Of a stretch of 64,000 bases of DNA, positions 43,874-52,322 are shown piece after piece; position 1 is the first letter of the stretch; each line of letters begins with the position of its first letter. The DNA comes from Chryseobacterium paludis. GTDB taxonomy: Bacteria; Bacteroidota; Bacteroidia; Flavobacteriales; Weeksellaceae. Under the pieces are notes generated by a model. The model saw nothing but the letters and a program-made list of their open reading frames with translations. It searched no databases and was not told where the DNA came from. Position numbers and translations under genes: made by a program. The DNA lies in the NCBI RefSeq assembly GCF_025403485.1, contig NZ_CP099966.1, forward strand, positions 1,302,001-1,366,000, in the 5' to 3' direction.

Positions 43874-45298
43874 ATGAAAGAACCTGTTTACATTAGTTTT
43901 GCCAATAAAATTGCGCAAATGATAGAAGATAAAACCTATAAGCCAGGAGATAAATTGCCTTCATTAAGGAGTTTACATCAAAAGAAAGGCTTAAGTATTG
44001 GTACAATATTACAATCATTCAATTATCTAATGGATAAAGGATTAATAACTTCCAGAGAAAAATCGGGATATTTTGTCAATGACAACATGCATAAAAAGTT
44101 ACCCCTTCCTAACGTATTGCCTGTTTCATTGGAACAAAACACTGTTAAGATCGATCAACTCTTACAAAAACTGCCTTTTAAAAATGACAGTAAAAATTTT
44201 GTATCTTTTGCTAAAGCCCTTCCAGATAATAGATTATTACCTTTCAATAGTATCAAAAGAGCAATACAGCAAACTTCAAGAGATATCAGTGGAAGCTACC
44301 TGACATTAGAAGGTAGAAAAGGCAATCAGAAGTTACGGGATGAAATAGCCAAAAGATCTTTGATCTGGAAAGGAGTAATTCATACTGATGAGTTAATTGT
44401 CACTAATGGGGCGACGGAAGCTATTTTTTGCTGTCTTAAAGCAATAACACAACCGGGAGATACTGTTTTAGTCCAGGATCCTTGTTTTCATGGTATTATG
44501 CAGGTATTGGAATGTTTAAACCTCAAAGTATCTACAGTACCTTCACATCCTGAAGAGGGGATATCTATTGAAAATGTGAAAGAAATCTGCGGAAAAATGC
44601 AGGTTAAGGCATGTATTTTTGTCAGTAACTTTAACAATCCTGATGGAGCCAGCATCAATACTGAAACAAAAAAAGAACTTGCTGAATGGGCTAATTCTTC
44701 CCAAATACCAATAATAGAAGATGATATTTATGGTGAACTATTTTTTAAAGGAAGCAGGCCAGATACCATCAAGACCTATGATACCCATGGATGGGTATTG
44801 TATTGTAATTCATTTACAAAAACATTAATTCCAGGCTTTCGGGTTGGATGGTGTGCTGCTGGAAGATTTACCGATCAGGTAGCCAGAATTAAATACATCA
44901 ATAACCATTCAACTTCCAGTTTCGATCAAAGAGTAATTTTACAATTATTACAGTCCGGGCTTTTTGAACGTCATCTTCAAAAATTCAGACTTGAGTTGCA
45001 TAAAAATCTAAACCGAACCATTGATCTTATTCAACAATCTTTTCCTGAAAACACCAAAATAACCAGACCTAACGGCGGCGTTATGATTTGGATCGAGCTC
45101 CCTGATCATATCAATACGACCTATTTTTTAGATACGGCATTTAATAACGATGTATCTTATGTTCCCGGAGAGGTATTTTCATCAAAAGGAGAATATCGAA
45201 ACTATATTCGTGTCAGCTATTGCAGTTTATGGGAGAATAAAGTAGAAAAAGCCCTGATTAAGTTAGGGAATCTATTTTCTGCTATCCCTGAGGTCTAG
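43874..45298 (+). CDS. MocR/PdxR family regulator (GntR HTH + PLP aminotransferase domain)
   Basis: 474 residues, full length. The GntR winged helix covers 1-70 (GDKLPSLRSLHQKKGLSIGTILQSFNYLMDKGLITSREKSGYFV). The aminotransferase fold follows, with TNGATEAIFCCLKA, SNFNNPDGAS, the IEDDIYGEL aspartate and the PLP-binding Lys316 in NSFTKTLIPGFRVGW. Such proteins use PLP or a PLP adduct of an amine as effector. Identical twin repeats lie ahead of this gene and ahead of the next, so it most likely represses itself and activates the solute-binding-fold gene. Confidence 0.93.
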   Translation: MKEPVYISFANKIAQMIEDKTYKPGDKLPSLRSLHQKKGLSIGTILQSFNYLMDKGLITSREKSGYFVNDNMHKKLPLPNVLPVSLEQNTVKIDQLLQKLPFKNDSKNFVSFAKALPDNRLLPFNSIKRAIQQTSRDISGSYLTLEGRKGNQKLRDEIAKRSLIWKGVIHTDELIVTNGATEAIFCCLKAITQPGDTVLVQDPCFHGIMQVLECLNLKVSTVPSHPEEGISIENVKEICGKMQVKACIFVSNFNNPDGASINTETKKELAEWANSSQIPIIEDDIYGELFFKGSRPDTIKTYDTHGWVLYCNSFTKTLIPGFRVGWCAAGRFTDQVARIKYINNHSTSSFDQRVILQLLQSGLFERHLQKFRLELHKNLNRTIDLIQQSFPENTKITRPNGGVMIWIELPDHINTTYFLDTAFNNDVSYVPGEVFSSKGEYRNYIRVSYCSLWENKVEKALIKLGNLFSAIPEV

Positions 45299-45319
45299 CT
45301 AGTTTGGTTTTATTTATAA

Positions 45320-45383
45320 ATCTGTTACACTTAAATTTCCAATATCTGTATCTGTTATAAGTTTATTTATAGTTATAGCTTTG
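45320..45383 (+). promoter_or_regulatory. MocR-activated promoter (twin ATCTGTTA + -7 box)
   Basis: ATCTGTTA at 45320-45327 and 45350-45357 (22 bp between copies) is the inverse of the pair before the MocR gene. Eighteen bases later comes TAGCTTTG (45376-45383), a TAnnTTTG -7 match. The repeats sit just upstream of the promoter core, as for an activator. Confidence 0.72.
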
Positions 45384-45457
45384 TATTACAAATTAATACT
45401 ACACTATTAGCATTGATAATCATTACAAAATCATCTTTATAAATAGGGTAGATAGGT

Positions 45458-46231
45458 ATGAATCATATAACAGCAAGTAAAATGGAAACAAAAATTTCAA
45501 CGCCTGATAGATGGAATAAAATCAGAGTCGCCTATATTGAAGAACCTCCTTTCTATTGGACTGAAGAGCATCTTGTAAAAGGTGCAGACATCGAGTTGGC
45601 CGAAGTTGTACTTCGAGCGATAGGTGTTTCTTCCATCGAATATCATCTTACTACGTTCGAAGAACTTTTACCTGGTGTAAAGACAGGTCGATGGGATATG
45701 AACGTACCCATTTTCGCTACAGCAGAACGTGCTGAGAAAGTAGCTTTCAGCCTTCCGGTTTGGTCGCTTGGCGATGGATTCGTTGTACAAAATGGCAATC
45801 CAAAAACACTAACCAGCTATGAAGCTGTGGTAAGGAACAATGATGCTCTGCTAGGAGTAATTCCAGGACAACTACAATATGATGCTGCAAAATTTGCTGG
45901 TATACCTGATAAGCAGATTGTCATGTTTAACAGTCAGCCAGATGCAATCGCAGCTTTATTAGCAGGGAAGATCGACGCATTTGCGGCTACAGCAATTGGT
46001 AATCGTGCTATTGCCGATGCACATCGAGAGCTGGAAGCAGCCCCACATCAGATAACTAAAGATAGCGGCGCATCAGTTGGTGCTTTCTCTTTCAGTAAAA
46101 ATAATCAAGACCTTTTACAAGCTGTAAACTCGCAGCTCCGCAAATATATAGGATCAACTGACCATCGTTTGCGGGTAGCAAAATACGGAATCACACAAAC
46201 CGAGATCGACAGTGTGGTAGGTGATAAATAA
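45458..46231 (+). CDS. Solute-binding-fold protein (SBP_bac_3 type) without signal peptide
   Basis: 257 residues. It has the family 3 periplasmic binding fold: IRVAYIEEPPFYWTEEHLVKGADIELAEVVLRAIGV, FEELLPGVKTGRWDMNVPIFATAERAEKVAFSLP, LLGVIPGQLQYDAAKFAG and AIAALLAGKIDAFAATAIGNRAI, close to ectoine- or amino-acid-binding components of ABC systems. There is no signal sequence or lipobox from either start (Met1 or Met9) and no ABC permease or ATPase nearby. It should be cytoplasmic and may act as an enzyme, sequestering protein or sensor. Its promoter carries MocR sites. The coding sequence looks less AT-rich than its neighbours, so transfer is possible. Confidence 0.8.
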   Translation: MNHITASKMETKISTPDRWNKIRVAYIEEPPFYWTEEHLVKGADIELAEVVLRAIGVSSIEYHLTTFEELLPGVKTGRWDMNVPIFATAERAEKVAFSLPVWSLGDGFVVQNGNPKTLTSYEAVVRNNDALLGVIPGQLQYDAAKFAGIPDKQIVMFNSQPDAIAALLAGKIDAFAATAIGNRAIADAHRELEAAPHQITKDSGASVGAFSFSKNNQDLLQAVNSQLRKYIGSTDHRLRVAKYGITQTEIDSVVGDK

Positions 46232-46296
46232 AGCAAGATTCAGATTTTTCAGCCTTCAAATGAGCCTGATATTTGTGACGTATAAAATACAATACT

Positions 46297-46830
46297 ATGG
46301 AAATTAAAAACTGCGTAATGAGTGATGTCAATGAGATAATGTCGCTTTATGAAGCTGCACGGAATTTACAGGCCCAAAGACAAATGGTCATATGGCCTTT
46401 TTTCGAAAAAACTTTTATTGAAAAAGAAATAGACGAGAAACGACAATGGAAAATAGTTGATGATCACAACAACATCGCGTGCATCTGGGTTATCGCGTTT
46501 GAGGATCCGGAAATTTGGGGTGAAAGGGATAAAAATGATTCAATTTATGTTCATCGCATTTCTACTCATCCATCATTTCGGGGACACCGATATATTGATG
46601 ATATTGTAGAGTGGTCAAAAGAATACGCAAAACAATCAGGAAAACAATTTATACGTCTTGATACCTTAGGAAACAATACCAAGCTTATTCAACACTATAC
46701 CTCAGCGGGGTTTAATTTCTTAGGAATAGAAAGACTGACAGACACTGCAAATCTTCCGTTACATTATCAAAGGGAACCCAATTGCTGTCTATTTGAAATT
46801 GACTTAAAAGACAAGAGCATTAATACATAA
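46297..46830 (+). CDS. GNAT family N-acetyltransferase
   Basis: 177 residues. Motif A region: VHRISTHPSFRGHRYIDDIVEWSKEYAKQSGKQFIRLDTLGNNTKLIQHYTSAGFNFLG, the common pattern of small-molecule acetyltransferases, with R-G-H in place of the usual R/Q-G-x-G. The N-terminal helix pair is typical too. It lies 65 bp after the solute-binding-fold gene on the same strand and may be part of the MocR-controlled unit. Substrate unknown. Confidence 0.82.
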   Translation: MEIKNCVMSDVNEIMSLYEAARNLQAQRQMVIWPFFEKTFIEKEIDEKRQWKIVDDHNNIACIWVIAFEDPEIWGERDKNDSIYVHRISTHPSFRGHRYIDDIVEWSKEYAKQSGKQFIRLDTLGNNTKLIQHYTSAGFNFLGIERLTDTANLPLHYQREPNCCLFEIDLKDKSINT

Positions 46831-46844
46831 ACTTCTTTCTAATA

Positions 46845-46884
46845 AAAATCTCTCATATTCCAAGGAAATAATATGAGAGATTTT
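46845..46884. terminator. Bidirectional terminator
   Basis: AAAATCTCTCATATT (46845-46859) pairs perfectly with its complement at 46870-46884 across a 10-base loop. It separates the convergent acetyltransferase and hydrolase genes. Confidence 0.85.
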
Positions 46885-46913
46885 CATATTGAAATAGAAT
46901 ATCTATTTTCTCC

Positions 46914-47645
46914 TTATAAATTAGAAATAAACCTATTGAAGCTTTCCTTATACTCACTTCTGCTTTTTAGATCACCATGTCCTCCTTTAGAAATTACAGT
47001 CATTTCTTTTTCCTGAGTTTGAAGATTAGCAAATATCCGCTCTGAATGGTCAGGAGGTAAAACATCATCCTGCTCACCATGAATCAGTAAAGTAGGAATA
47101 GTAATTTCATCAGCTCTAGCTGCAGTATTGAGTTGATAGGCAGGTGCCTGATTTCCAAAAATATCAATTTCCGCAATAGAAGAGTAGGGACTTTCAAGAA
47201 TGAGAGCCTTAGCATCTTTTTTAGTTGCCAGATAGGCGGCCATTGAGGTTCCCATAGAATAGCCGTAAAGGATTATATCTTCGGGACGATATCCTAATTG
47301 TAGTGCATAATCATAGATCTGTTCGGCATCATTATACATATTTTGTTCCCCGTCAATCATTCCTGTTGATTTTCCAAAACCACGATAGTCAGTAACCAAA
47401 ACATTGTATCCCCAATCTAATATCATAGAATGGTTATCAAGAAAATTCTGCATGTTTTTCGCATTTCCCTGAAAATAGAGCAAGAGTAACGGACTTTTTG
47501 TCGTCTTATGATAAAGACCATTTAAGTTAACTTCTGAGGCAACATTAATAAAAATCTCTTCAACATTTTCAGGCAATTCAAATTTGTAATCCTGAGGCAA
47601 AAGAATGGGTTCAAAAATAAGTTCGGTTTGTTTTTTAATATCCAT
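46914..47645 (-). CDS. Alpha/beta hydrolase (BAAT/ABHD-like)
   Basis: 243 residues. LLYFQGNAKNMQNFL is the oxyanion-side strand, GYSMGTSMAAYLA holds the nucleophile Ser, IHGEQDDVLPPDH the acid and KGGHGDLKSR the His. There is no signal peptide or lipobox. The type is that of the ABHD13/17-like or YqkD-like esterases. It starts 4 bp after a TetR gene on the same strand, with which it forms an operon. Confidence 0.85.
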   Translation of the reverse strand: MDIKKQTELIFEPILLPQDYKFELPENVEEIFINVASEVNLNGLYHKTTKSPLLLLYFQGNAKNMQNFLDNHSMILDWGYNVLVTDYRGFGKSTGMIDGEQNMYNDAEQIYDYALQLGYRPEDIILYGYSMGTSMAAYLATKKDAKALILESPYSSIAEIDIFGNQAPAYQLNTAARADEITIPTLLIHGEQDDVLPPDHSERIFANLQTQEKEMTVISKGGHGDLKSRSEYKESFNRFISNL

Positions 47646-47649
47646 TTAG

Positions 47650-48222
47650 CTATTTATTATTTGGTATTTGATTTTGTGCTAAGATCTGTGTCGCATTTTT
47701 TCGAGCCAGTTCAATGGGCCATTTGTTCTTAAAGATTTTGCTTTCAACAGTTGCAGCCTCATAGAGTAGGTAAATGGTGTCGGATATTTCAAGTGCCTGA
47801 GCTGAATTGGTAAATATCTTCGTTGTGAGTTGATATAAAAATTCCCGGAATTTTTGTTTATGAGCCACTGCCATTGTTGTAATTTGATCATCCTGATCAG
47901 TAACTTCCGTTAAAATATTAATTAAACGGCACCCGTTAAAATGATTGATCTGGGCATACTTTTCTGAAAATGAAAAAATAGCAAGAAGCTTTTGAGTAGG
48001 ATCAGAATAAGCCTCTAGTTCTTCTTCAATCCCTTTGAACCATTCTTCGCTGGATTGTTTTACATAAGCATGACCGAGCTCTCTTTTTGAAGGGAAATGA
48101 TTGTATAAACTTCCTTTAGCGACATTCGCCTCTGCAATGATCTGATTAATCCCCGTCGACTGATAACCCTGAAAATAGAAGAGCTTATCAGCTGTTTCCA
48201 TAATGCGATTCTTTGTATCCAT
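47650..48222 (-). CDS. TetR/AcrR family transcriptional regulator
   Basis: 190 residues. The HTH reads IMETADKLFYFQGYQSTGINQIIAEANVAKGSLYNHFPSKRELGHAYV, close to the LmrA/YxaF-type repressors. It is the first gene of a unit with the hydrolase. A 30-bp perfect palindrome lies 23 bp ahead of its start codon and is the likely binding site for autorepression. Confidence 0.92.
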   Translation of the reverse strand: MDTKNRIMETADKLFYFQGYQSTGINQIIAEANVAKGSLYNHFPSKRELGHAYVKQSSEEWFKGIEEELEAYSDPTQKLLAIFSFSEKYAQINHFNGCRLINILTEVTDQDDQITTMAVAHKQKFREFLYQLTTKIFTNSAQALEISDTIYLLYEAATVESKIFKNKWPIELARKNATQILAQNQIPNNK

Positions 48223-48245
48223 GAAACAAAGGTAATATTTTAATT

Positions 48246-48275
48246 TAAAAATTAGACAGATCTGTCTAATTTTTA
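48246..48275. promoter_or_regulatory. TetR operator: 30-bp perfect palindrome
   Basis: The core is ATTAGACAGATCTGTCTAAT (48251-48270), and five further A/T pairs on each side keep the symmetry. It lies 23 bp upstream of the TetR gene start on the minus strand. The TAGACA...TGTCTA form fits TetR-family operators. Confidence 0.8.
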
Positions 48276-48358
48276 TTTAAAATACTGATTATCAAATAAT
48301 AAATTTAATAACTTGTAAAAAGTTGAACTTTTTGTCCGATAGAATAATAAATAAAAGG

Positions 48359-49268
48359 TTATTTACCCATAAAGCTTAAGATTAATTGTGTGACCTCTTC
48401 AGGCTGTTCTTCCATTAAAAAATGACCAGTTCCCTTAATTTCCTTCATTTCTAAATTTATGGCATACTGTGATAAAGAAAATTTAAGCATTTCATAACTT
48501 TCATTGCTTGCAATACCCATTGTAGGCACACGAATAGTTGCCATTGTTTTTATATCCTGAATGTCTTGAGTAAATGTTTGGTACCAAGCATTTGAGGCCC
48601 TTATAGAATCTTTGTCAGCATAAGCGTTTGCATACACTTTACGGTCAAAATCATTAATCGCTGATTGATCTTGTAAAAGATGATCGAAGATCCAATCCTG
48701 GATCATATGGAATCGTCCCTCTGTCAATTTTTCTGGTAGATCTTTAACCTGATTGAAAGCCACCCCACCAGGGATATACAGGGGCGCCTACAGGTAACAT
48801 TGGAAGTTTATACATATTTTCGTCAGGATGCGGGGTGTCTAAAACGATGAGTTTCTCGGTATTTTCTGGAAAATGCCCAGCAAAACTAATGGCAACACCC
48901 GCCCCAATATCATGCCCGGCAATACTTATCTTTTCATATCCAATCTTTTTAGTCAATGCCAATATATCAGCAGCCATATTTTTCTTTGTATATCCATCTT
49001 CAGGCTTATCGGAACTTCCCATTCCTCTGATATCTACAACAATCACATGGTGTTTCTCTGCCAATGCCGGCATTATTTTATGGAAGCTCCACCAGGTCTG
49101 CGGCCAACCTGCAATGAGTACAAGAGGTGAACCTTTTCCACCAGTAACATAATGTAATTTAATACCATCCTCCAAGTGTTCGATATGGCTGGTAAATCCG
49201 ATTATCAATTTTACAAGTTCGTTATCCTGATAATTTTCCAAATGTTGATTTGCCAATTTTGAGTCCAT
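48359..49268 (-). pseudogene. Alpha/beta hydrolase split by a one-base frameshift
   Basis: Two overlapping frames make one protein. The 5' part (174 residues) has HYVTGGKGSPLVLIAGWPQTWWSFHKIMPALAEKHHVIVVDIRGMGSSDKP and the nucleophile elbow GHDIGAGVAISFAG, in which Asp takes the nucleophile place as in epoxide hydrolases and dehalogenases. The 3' part continues VAFNQVKDLPEKLTEGRFHMIQDW to the catalytic His in KGTGHFLMEEQPEE. Removing one G from a run of four (plus-strand C at 48763-48766) gives PWWVAFNQV and one open frame of about 300 residues. It may be a true decay mutation or a sequencing error. It follows a TetR gene. Confidence 0.82.
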
Positions 49269-49273
49269 ATTGC

Positions 49274-49843
49274 TTAATTATTTATTGATTGTTTCAATCC
49301 TATACTGCCTTTAAAAGAAGACCAGGCAAACTTTTTCAGATCATTACCCGCTACCTCTTCATTACGCAATGCAGCGATGGCAATATCAATGATACCTCCA
49401 AAAAGATTGTAGATCCAGGCAACTGTAAATCTATTATCAACCATCCTGTCTTCCTGAAGCTTTTCTACAATTCTAAACCATTTTGCTTTAACATCGTCGT
49501 ATAACCCTTCTTCATTACTTACTACTTCAGAATAGCCACTGCGTTCAAAACGTTTTTTTACAAATGAGTATTCATTACCAATACTAAGAGCCGCATAGAA
49601 CATATTTTCCATTTGAACAATCGGTTCATTACTGCTCTGGTAAGCAGCTATCATTGTTGCATTACATGTTGTCATCATTTTTTGCTTACACTGTTCGATA
49701 AGAAGATTTTTATCTTTAAAATACCTGTGAATTGTTCGTCGGTTTATTCCAATATGATTAGCGATATCATCAATTGTAGCAGCATCATTACCATTTAATA
49801 CATGTACTGCTGCTTCTATAATTTTGTCTTCTGTACTTTTCAT
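49274..49843 (-). CDS. TetR family transcriptional regulator
   Basis: 189 residues from MKSTEDKIIEAAVHVLNGNDAATIDDIANHIGINRRTIHRYFKDKNLLIEQC, a clear TetR HTH. The in-frame ATG at 49870 adds nine residues and lies upstream of a TATATTTG promoter match, so I reject it. It is 5 bp ahead of the frameshifted hydrolase and forms the second TetR/hydrolase pair in tandem. Several TGACA copies lie just upstream (49856-49880). Confidence 0.88.
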   Translation of the reverse strand: MKSTEDKIIEAAVHVLNGNDAATIDDIANHIGINRRTIHRYFKDKNLLIEQCKQKMMTTCNATMIAAYQSSNEPIVQMENMFYAALSIGNEYSFVKKRFERSGYSEVVSNEEGLYDDVKAKWFRIVEKLQEDRMVDNRFTVAWIYNLFGGIIDIAIAALRNEEVAGNDLKKFAWSSFKGSIGLKQSINN

Positions 49844-49870
49844 AACACAAATATATGACAAATGACACAC

Positions 49871-50151
49871 TTATGTGACATTTATTAGTTTTTTTTACAA
49901 ATTCTTAAAATTGAAAAAACTTTCTTTAAGGGAGAATAAGGAACACCACATTTCACAAAAATGAGCCTGGATATTTGTCTAAAGGCATTTTATAAAGGAA
50001 AAATCACAAAAGCGATATCCTCATCAAATACCACTTATATTAATGAAATATTAAGTTATAAGAATATTTAATTATTTTTTCCAAAAAAATAGAAGGGTAT
50101 TGTAATTTTTCATATCTTAGTGATGTATTAACCACATAAAAATTTTATATC
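49871..50151. other. Intergenic region ahead of the bacteriocin-like gene
   Basis: About 280 bp of AT-rich sequence between the TetR gene and the peptide gene. I see no ORF of note and no perfect -7 element; CATATCTTA at 50111-50119 is the closest promoter-like string, and a related CATATTTA lies ahead of the peptide gene at 38889. Confidence 0.3.
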
Positions 50152-50418
50152 ATGAAAAATTTTAAAAAATTAAACAGAGACGAGTTGAAATCTATTTCAG
50201 GAGAAGGATTACTTGATCCAATCGGAGGTCTAATTGGAGGAGTTGTTGGAGCTGTTGCTGGAACTGTTGGAGGTATCGTTGGCGGTGTTGCTAGCGGTGT
50301 TGGAGGTATCGTTGGTAACGTAGTAGGTAACTTAGGAAATGGATTATGCCAAGTACAGTGTGAAATCAATAATGTAATCCACATCAGATTACTTAATTGT
50401 GGAGCTACTACTTGCTAA
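50152..50418 (+). CDS. Bacteriocin-like peptide with GG-type leader and glycine-zipper core
   Basis: 88 residues. The leader MKNFKKLNRDELKSISGEG is the Bacteroidota bacteriocin-like form, and cleavage is expected after the Gly pair near residue 19. The core (LLDPIGGLIGGVVGAVAG ...) is built of G-x-x-x-G and GG-V repeats over some 45 residues, a pattern of membrane-inserting helices in class II bacteriocins. It ends with a Cys-containing tail with four Cys (LCQVQCEINNV ... LNCGATTC). No immunity gene or exporter is recognisable nearby. A strong terminator follows. Confidence 0.8.
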   Translation: MKNFKKLNRDELKSISGEGLLDPIGGLIGGVVGAVAGTVGGIVGGVASGVGGIVGNVVGNLGNGLCQVQCEINNVIHIRLLNCGATTC

Positions 50419-50440
50419 AAAAACAAGTATTAAAAGTATA

Positions 50441-50466
50441 CCGCTCTTTTTAGAGCGGTTTTTTTT
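50441..50466 (+). terminator. Intrinsic terminator of the peptide gene
   Basis: CCGCTC-TTTTTA-GAGCGG hairpin (50441-50458) followed by eight T. An almost identical copy occurs at 50632-50656. Confidence 0.9.
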
Positions 50467-50502
50467 GTAGAAAATCAGCAATAAAAAAATAGAACCCCTA
50501 TA

Positions 50503-50589
50503 GTACATGATATTGGGGGCTCTTGTAAGCAATCATTGTGCAACATACAATCTGCAGTTAATGGAGTAGCTCAAATTACTTTTATTTGA
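50503..50589 (+). pseudogene. Possible remnant of a second bacteriocin-like peptide gene
   Basis: A short open frame without a start codon reads VHDIGGSCKQSLCNIQSAVNG and stops with TGA. A GG followed by a Cys-rich stretch is what remains of a leader/core border in this peptide class, and the terminator downstream (50632) is a copy of the one that ends the intact gene at 50441. I infer a duplicated peptide gene that lost its leader. The coding evidence is weak. The rest of the roughly 400-bp gap up to 50818 holds no other gene that I can support. Confidence 0.3.
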
Positions 50590-50631
50590 ATCTACTTGTT
50601 AATATAATCAAGTATTTATTAGTTAGTTATT

Positions 50632-50656
50632 CCGCTCTTTTCAGAGCGGTTTTTTT
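50632..50656 (+). terminator. Second copy of the peptide-gene terminator
   Basis: CCGCTC-TTTTCA-GAGCGG (50632-50649) followed by seven T. It differs by one loop base from the hairpin at 50441 and has no intact gene directly ahead of it. Confidence 0.88.
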
Positions 50657-50817
50657 ATGGGCTCCCAATTAATTTGTCACTAAAAAAACACCTCTCAAAA
50701 AAGAACCTGTGAAAAAGGAATTATAGTCAAGTGATCGGGAAAATCAGTCATCAGTGCTTTAAGACACAGCCTTTATCTTAGCCTCTTATTATTTCTAACC
50801 GACTAAAAAAATGAACA

Positions 50818-51276
50818 ATGAAACAATTAAAATGTCATGAATTAGCCCCTCTATTTTTGCGGATAGCTATAGGAATAGGCTTCATAATACATGGATGGGC
50901 TAAAATCAGTAGAGGAGGGCCAGGTTTTGAAAAGCTACTGACATGGATTGGAGTTCCTTTTGCCCATTTAAATGCTGAAGCAGTTCCTTATATAGAGCTT
51001 TTGGGAGGAATGGCTATCATAACAGGATTCTATATCCGCTTTACATCCATCCCACTTATGCTAACGATGCTGGTCGCATTATTTTCCATCCATATCAAAT
51101 TTGGCTTTAGTACAGTAAACACTATTGGATTGTCTGAAAGTGGGCCTAAGTTTGGTCCTCCGGGATATGAAATTAATATCATTTATATTGCTGTACTGCT
51201 AAGTTTTATTTTGACGGGCGCAGGCAAATATTCAATTGATCATTGGGTCCTAAACAAAAAAAACGATGAGATCTAA
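50818..51276 (+). CDS. DoxX family membrane protein
   Basis: 152 residues and four membrane segments. Motifs: FLRIAIGIGFIIHGWAKISRGGPGFEKLLTWIGVP, VPYIELLGGMAIITGFYIR, and GYEINIIYIAVLLSFILTGAGKYSIDHW, the full DoxX signature including the GxGxxSxD ending. It is followed by a broken AraC regulator and a DUF417 gene; the three probably formed one redox-stress unit. Confidence 0.88.
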   Translation: MKQLKCHELAPLFLRIAIGIGFIIHGWAKISRGGPGFEKLLTWIGVPFAHLNAEAVPYIELLGGMAIITGFYIRFTSIPLMLTMLVALFSIHIKFGFSTVNTIGLSESGPKFGPPGYEINIIYIAVLLSFILTGAGKYSIDHWVLNKKNDEI

Positions 51277-51341
51277 AGCTTTTCCTTCAGGAATTAAATA
51301 AAAACAGCCAACCCATAAAAACTAAGTAATCAGATAGCACC

Positions 51342-52192
51342 ATGAATCTTGCATATAAAAATCAAAAAACCTTAGCAGAATGCAAACTTCTTATTCAAGA
51401 ACCTGAATTCAACAGAGCATTCTACGGGAAAGATCTCGCAGATAAATCACTGACGATCAGCTGGAACAAAGGAGCTTCCCAAAAGATATGGATCGATGAT
51501 ATTCAATATGATTTTCCTGAAGATAGTATCTTATGCTTAATGACCAATCAATCCTTTCATTTTATGCATCCTGAAAACATCATAGCCTGGCAGTTCAATC
51601 GGGATTTTTATTGCATAGAAAACCATGATCAGGAAGTCAGTTGCGTCGGCTTTTTATTCTACGGATCAGGTCCGATGATGTTTATAAAATTAAATGAGGA
51701 AGAAAAAAGGAAAATAATTTTACTCATTCATATATTTGAAGAAGAGTTTAGTGAAATTGATGACATACAAGAAGATATGCTGCGTATGCTTTTAAAAAGA
51801 CTAATTATCATCGTGACGCGTATTGCCAAGAAACAATTTATTGATAAAGCGTTAACAGATTCAAAGCTCGACATTCTGAGACAATACAATCTTTTGGTTG
51901 AGCATCACATAAAGTGAAATTTTACGCCGAACAACTTAACCGATCACCAAAAACTTTAGCCAATTATTTTGCACTTTACAATCATAAATCTCCATTGATG
52001 GTTATTCAGGAGAGGATTTTTTTGGAAGCTAAGCGCCTATTGATTTACACCAATAAATCATCTAAAGAAATTGCTTATGAATTGGGTTTCGAAGATGTCG
52101 CTTATTTCAGTAATTTTTTCAAAAAAACAGCACTGGTTGCACCTACTTTATTCAGAAAAAACAAAAATGAATTTAAACAAACTGAACCGTAA
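51342..52192 (+). pseudogene. AraC family regulator broken between sensor and DNA-binding domain
   Basis: The first frame (51342-51917, 191 residues) is an AraC sensor domain ending LRQYNLLVEHHIK and a stop. The second (51914-52192) starts within VKFYAEQLNRSPKTLANYFALYNHKSPLMVIQERIFLEAKRLL and completes the HTH pair (SSKEIAYELGFEDVAYFSNFFKKTALVAPTLFRK). In intact relatives these parts are joined by a few residues. The frame offset is +2, so a deletion of 3n+1 bases near 51903-51910, where CATCACAT repeats a short motif, explains it. The regulator should be inactive. It stands between a DoxX gene and a DUF417 (RclC-like) gene. Confidence 0.8.
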
Positions 52193-52322
52193 TAAATGCT
52201 GTTCATATCTTATCATAGTCCTTTTCCTCATCTTTTCGGGAAATTATTCTATTCTTTAAAGCCTTCTCAAGTCGGAAATTTGCATCAGTAATTTAATGTA
52301 AAAACTTATAAACATCTTTAAA

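Noticed and set aside
50152..50418. Minus-strand proline/threonine-rich frame opposite the peptide gene
   Set aside because: It is the complement of the glycine-repeat core; the plus strand has the leader and terminator.
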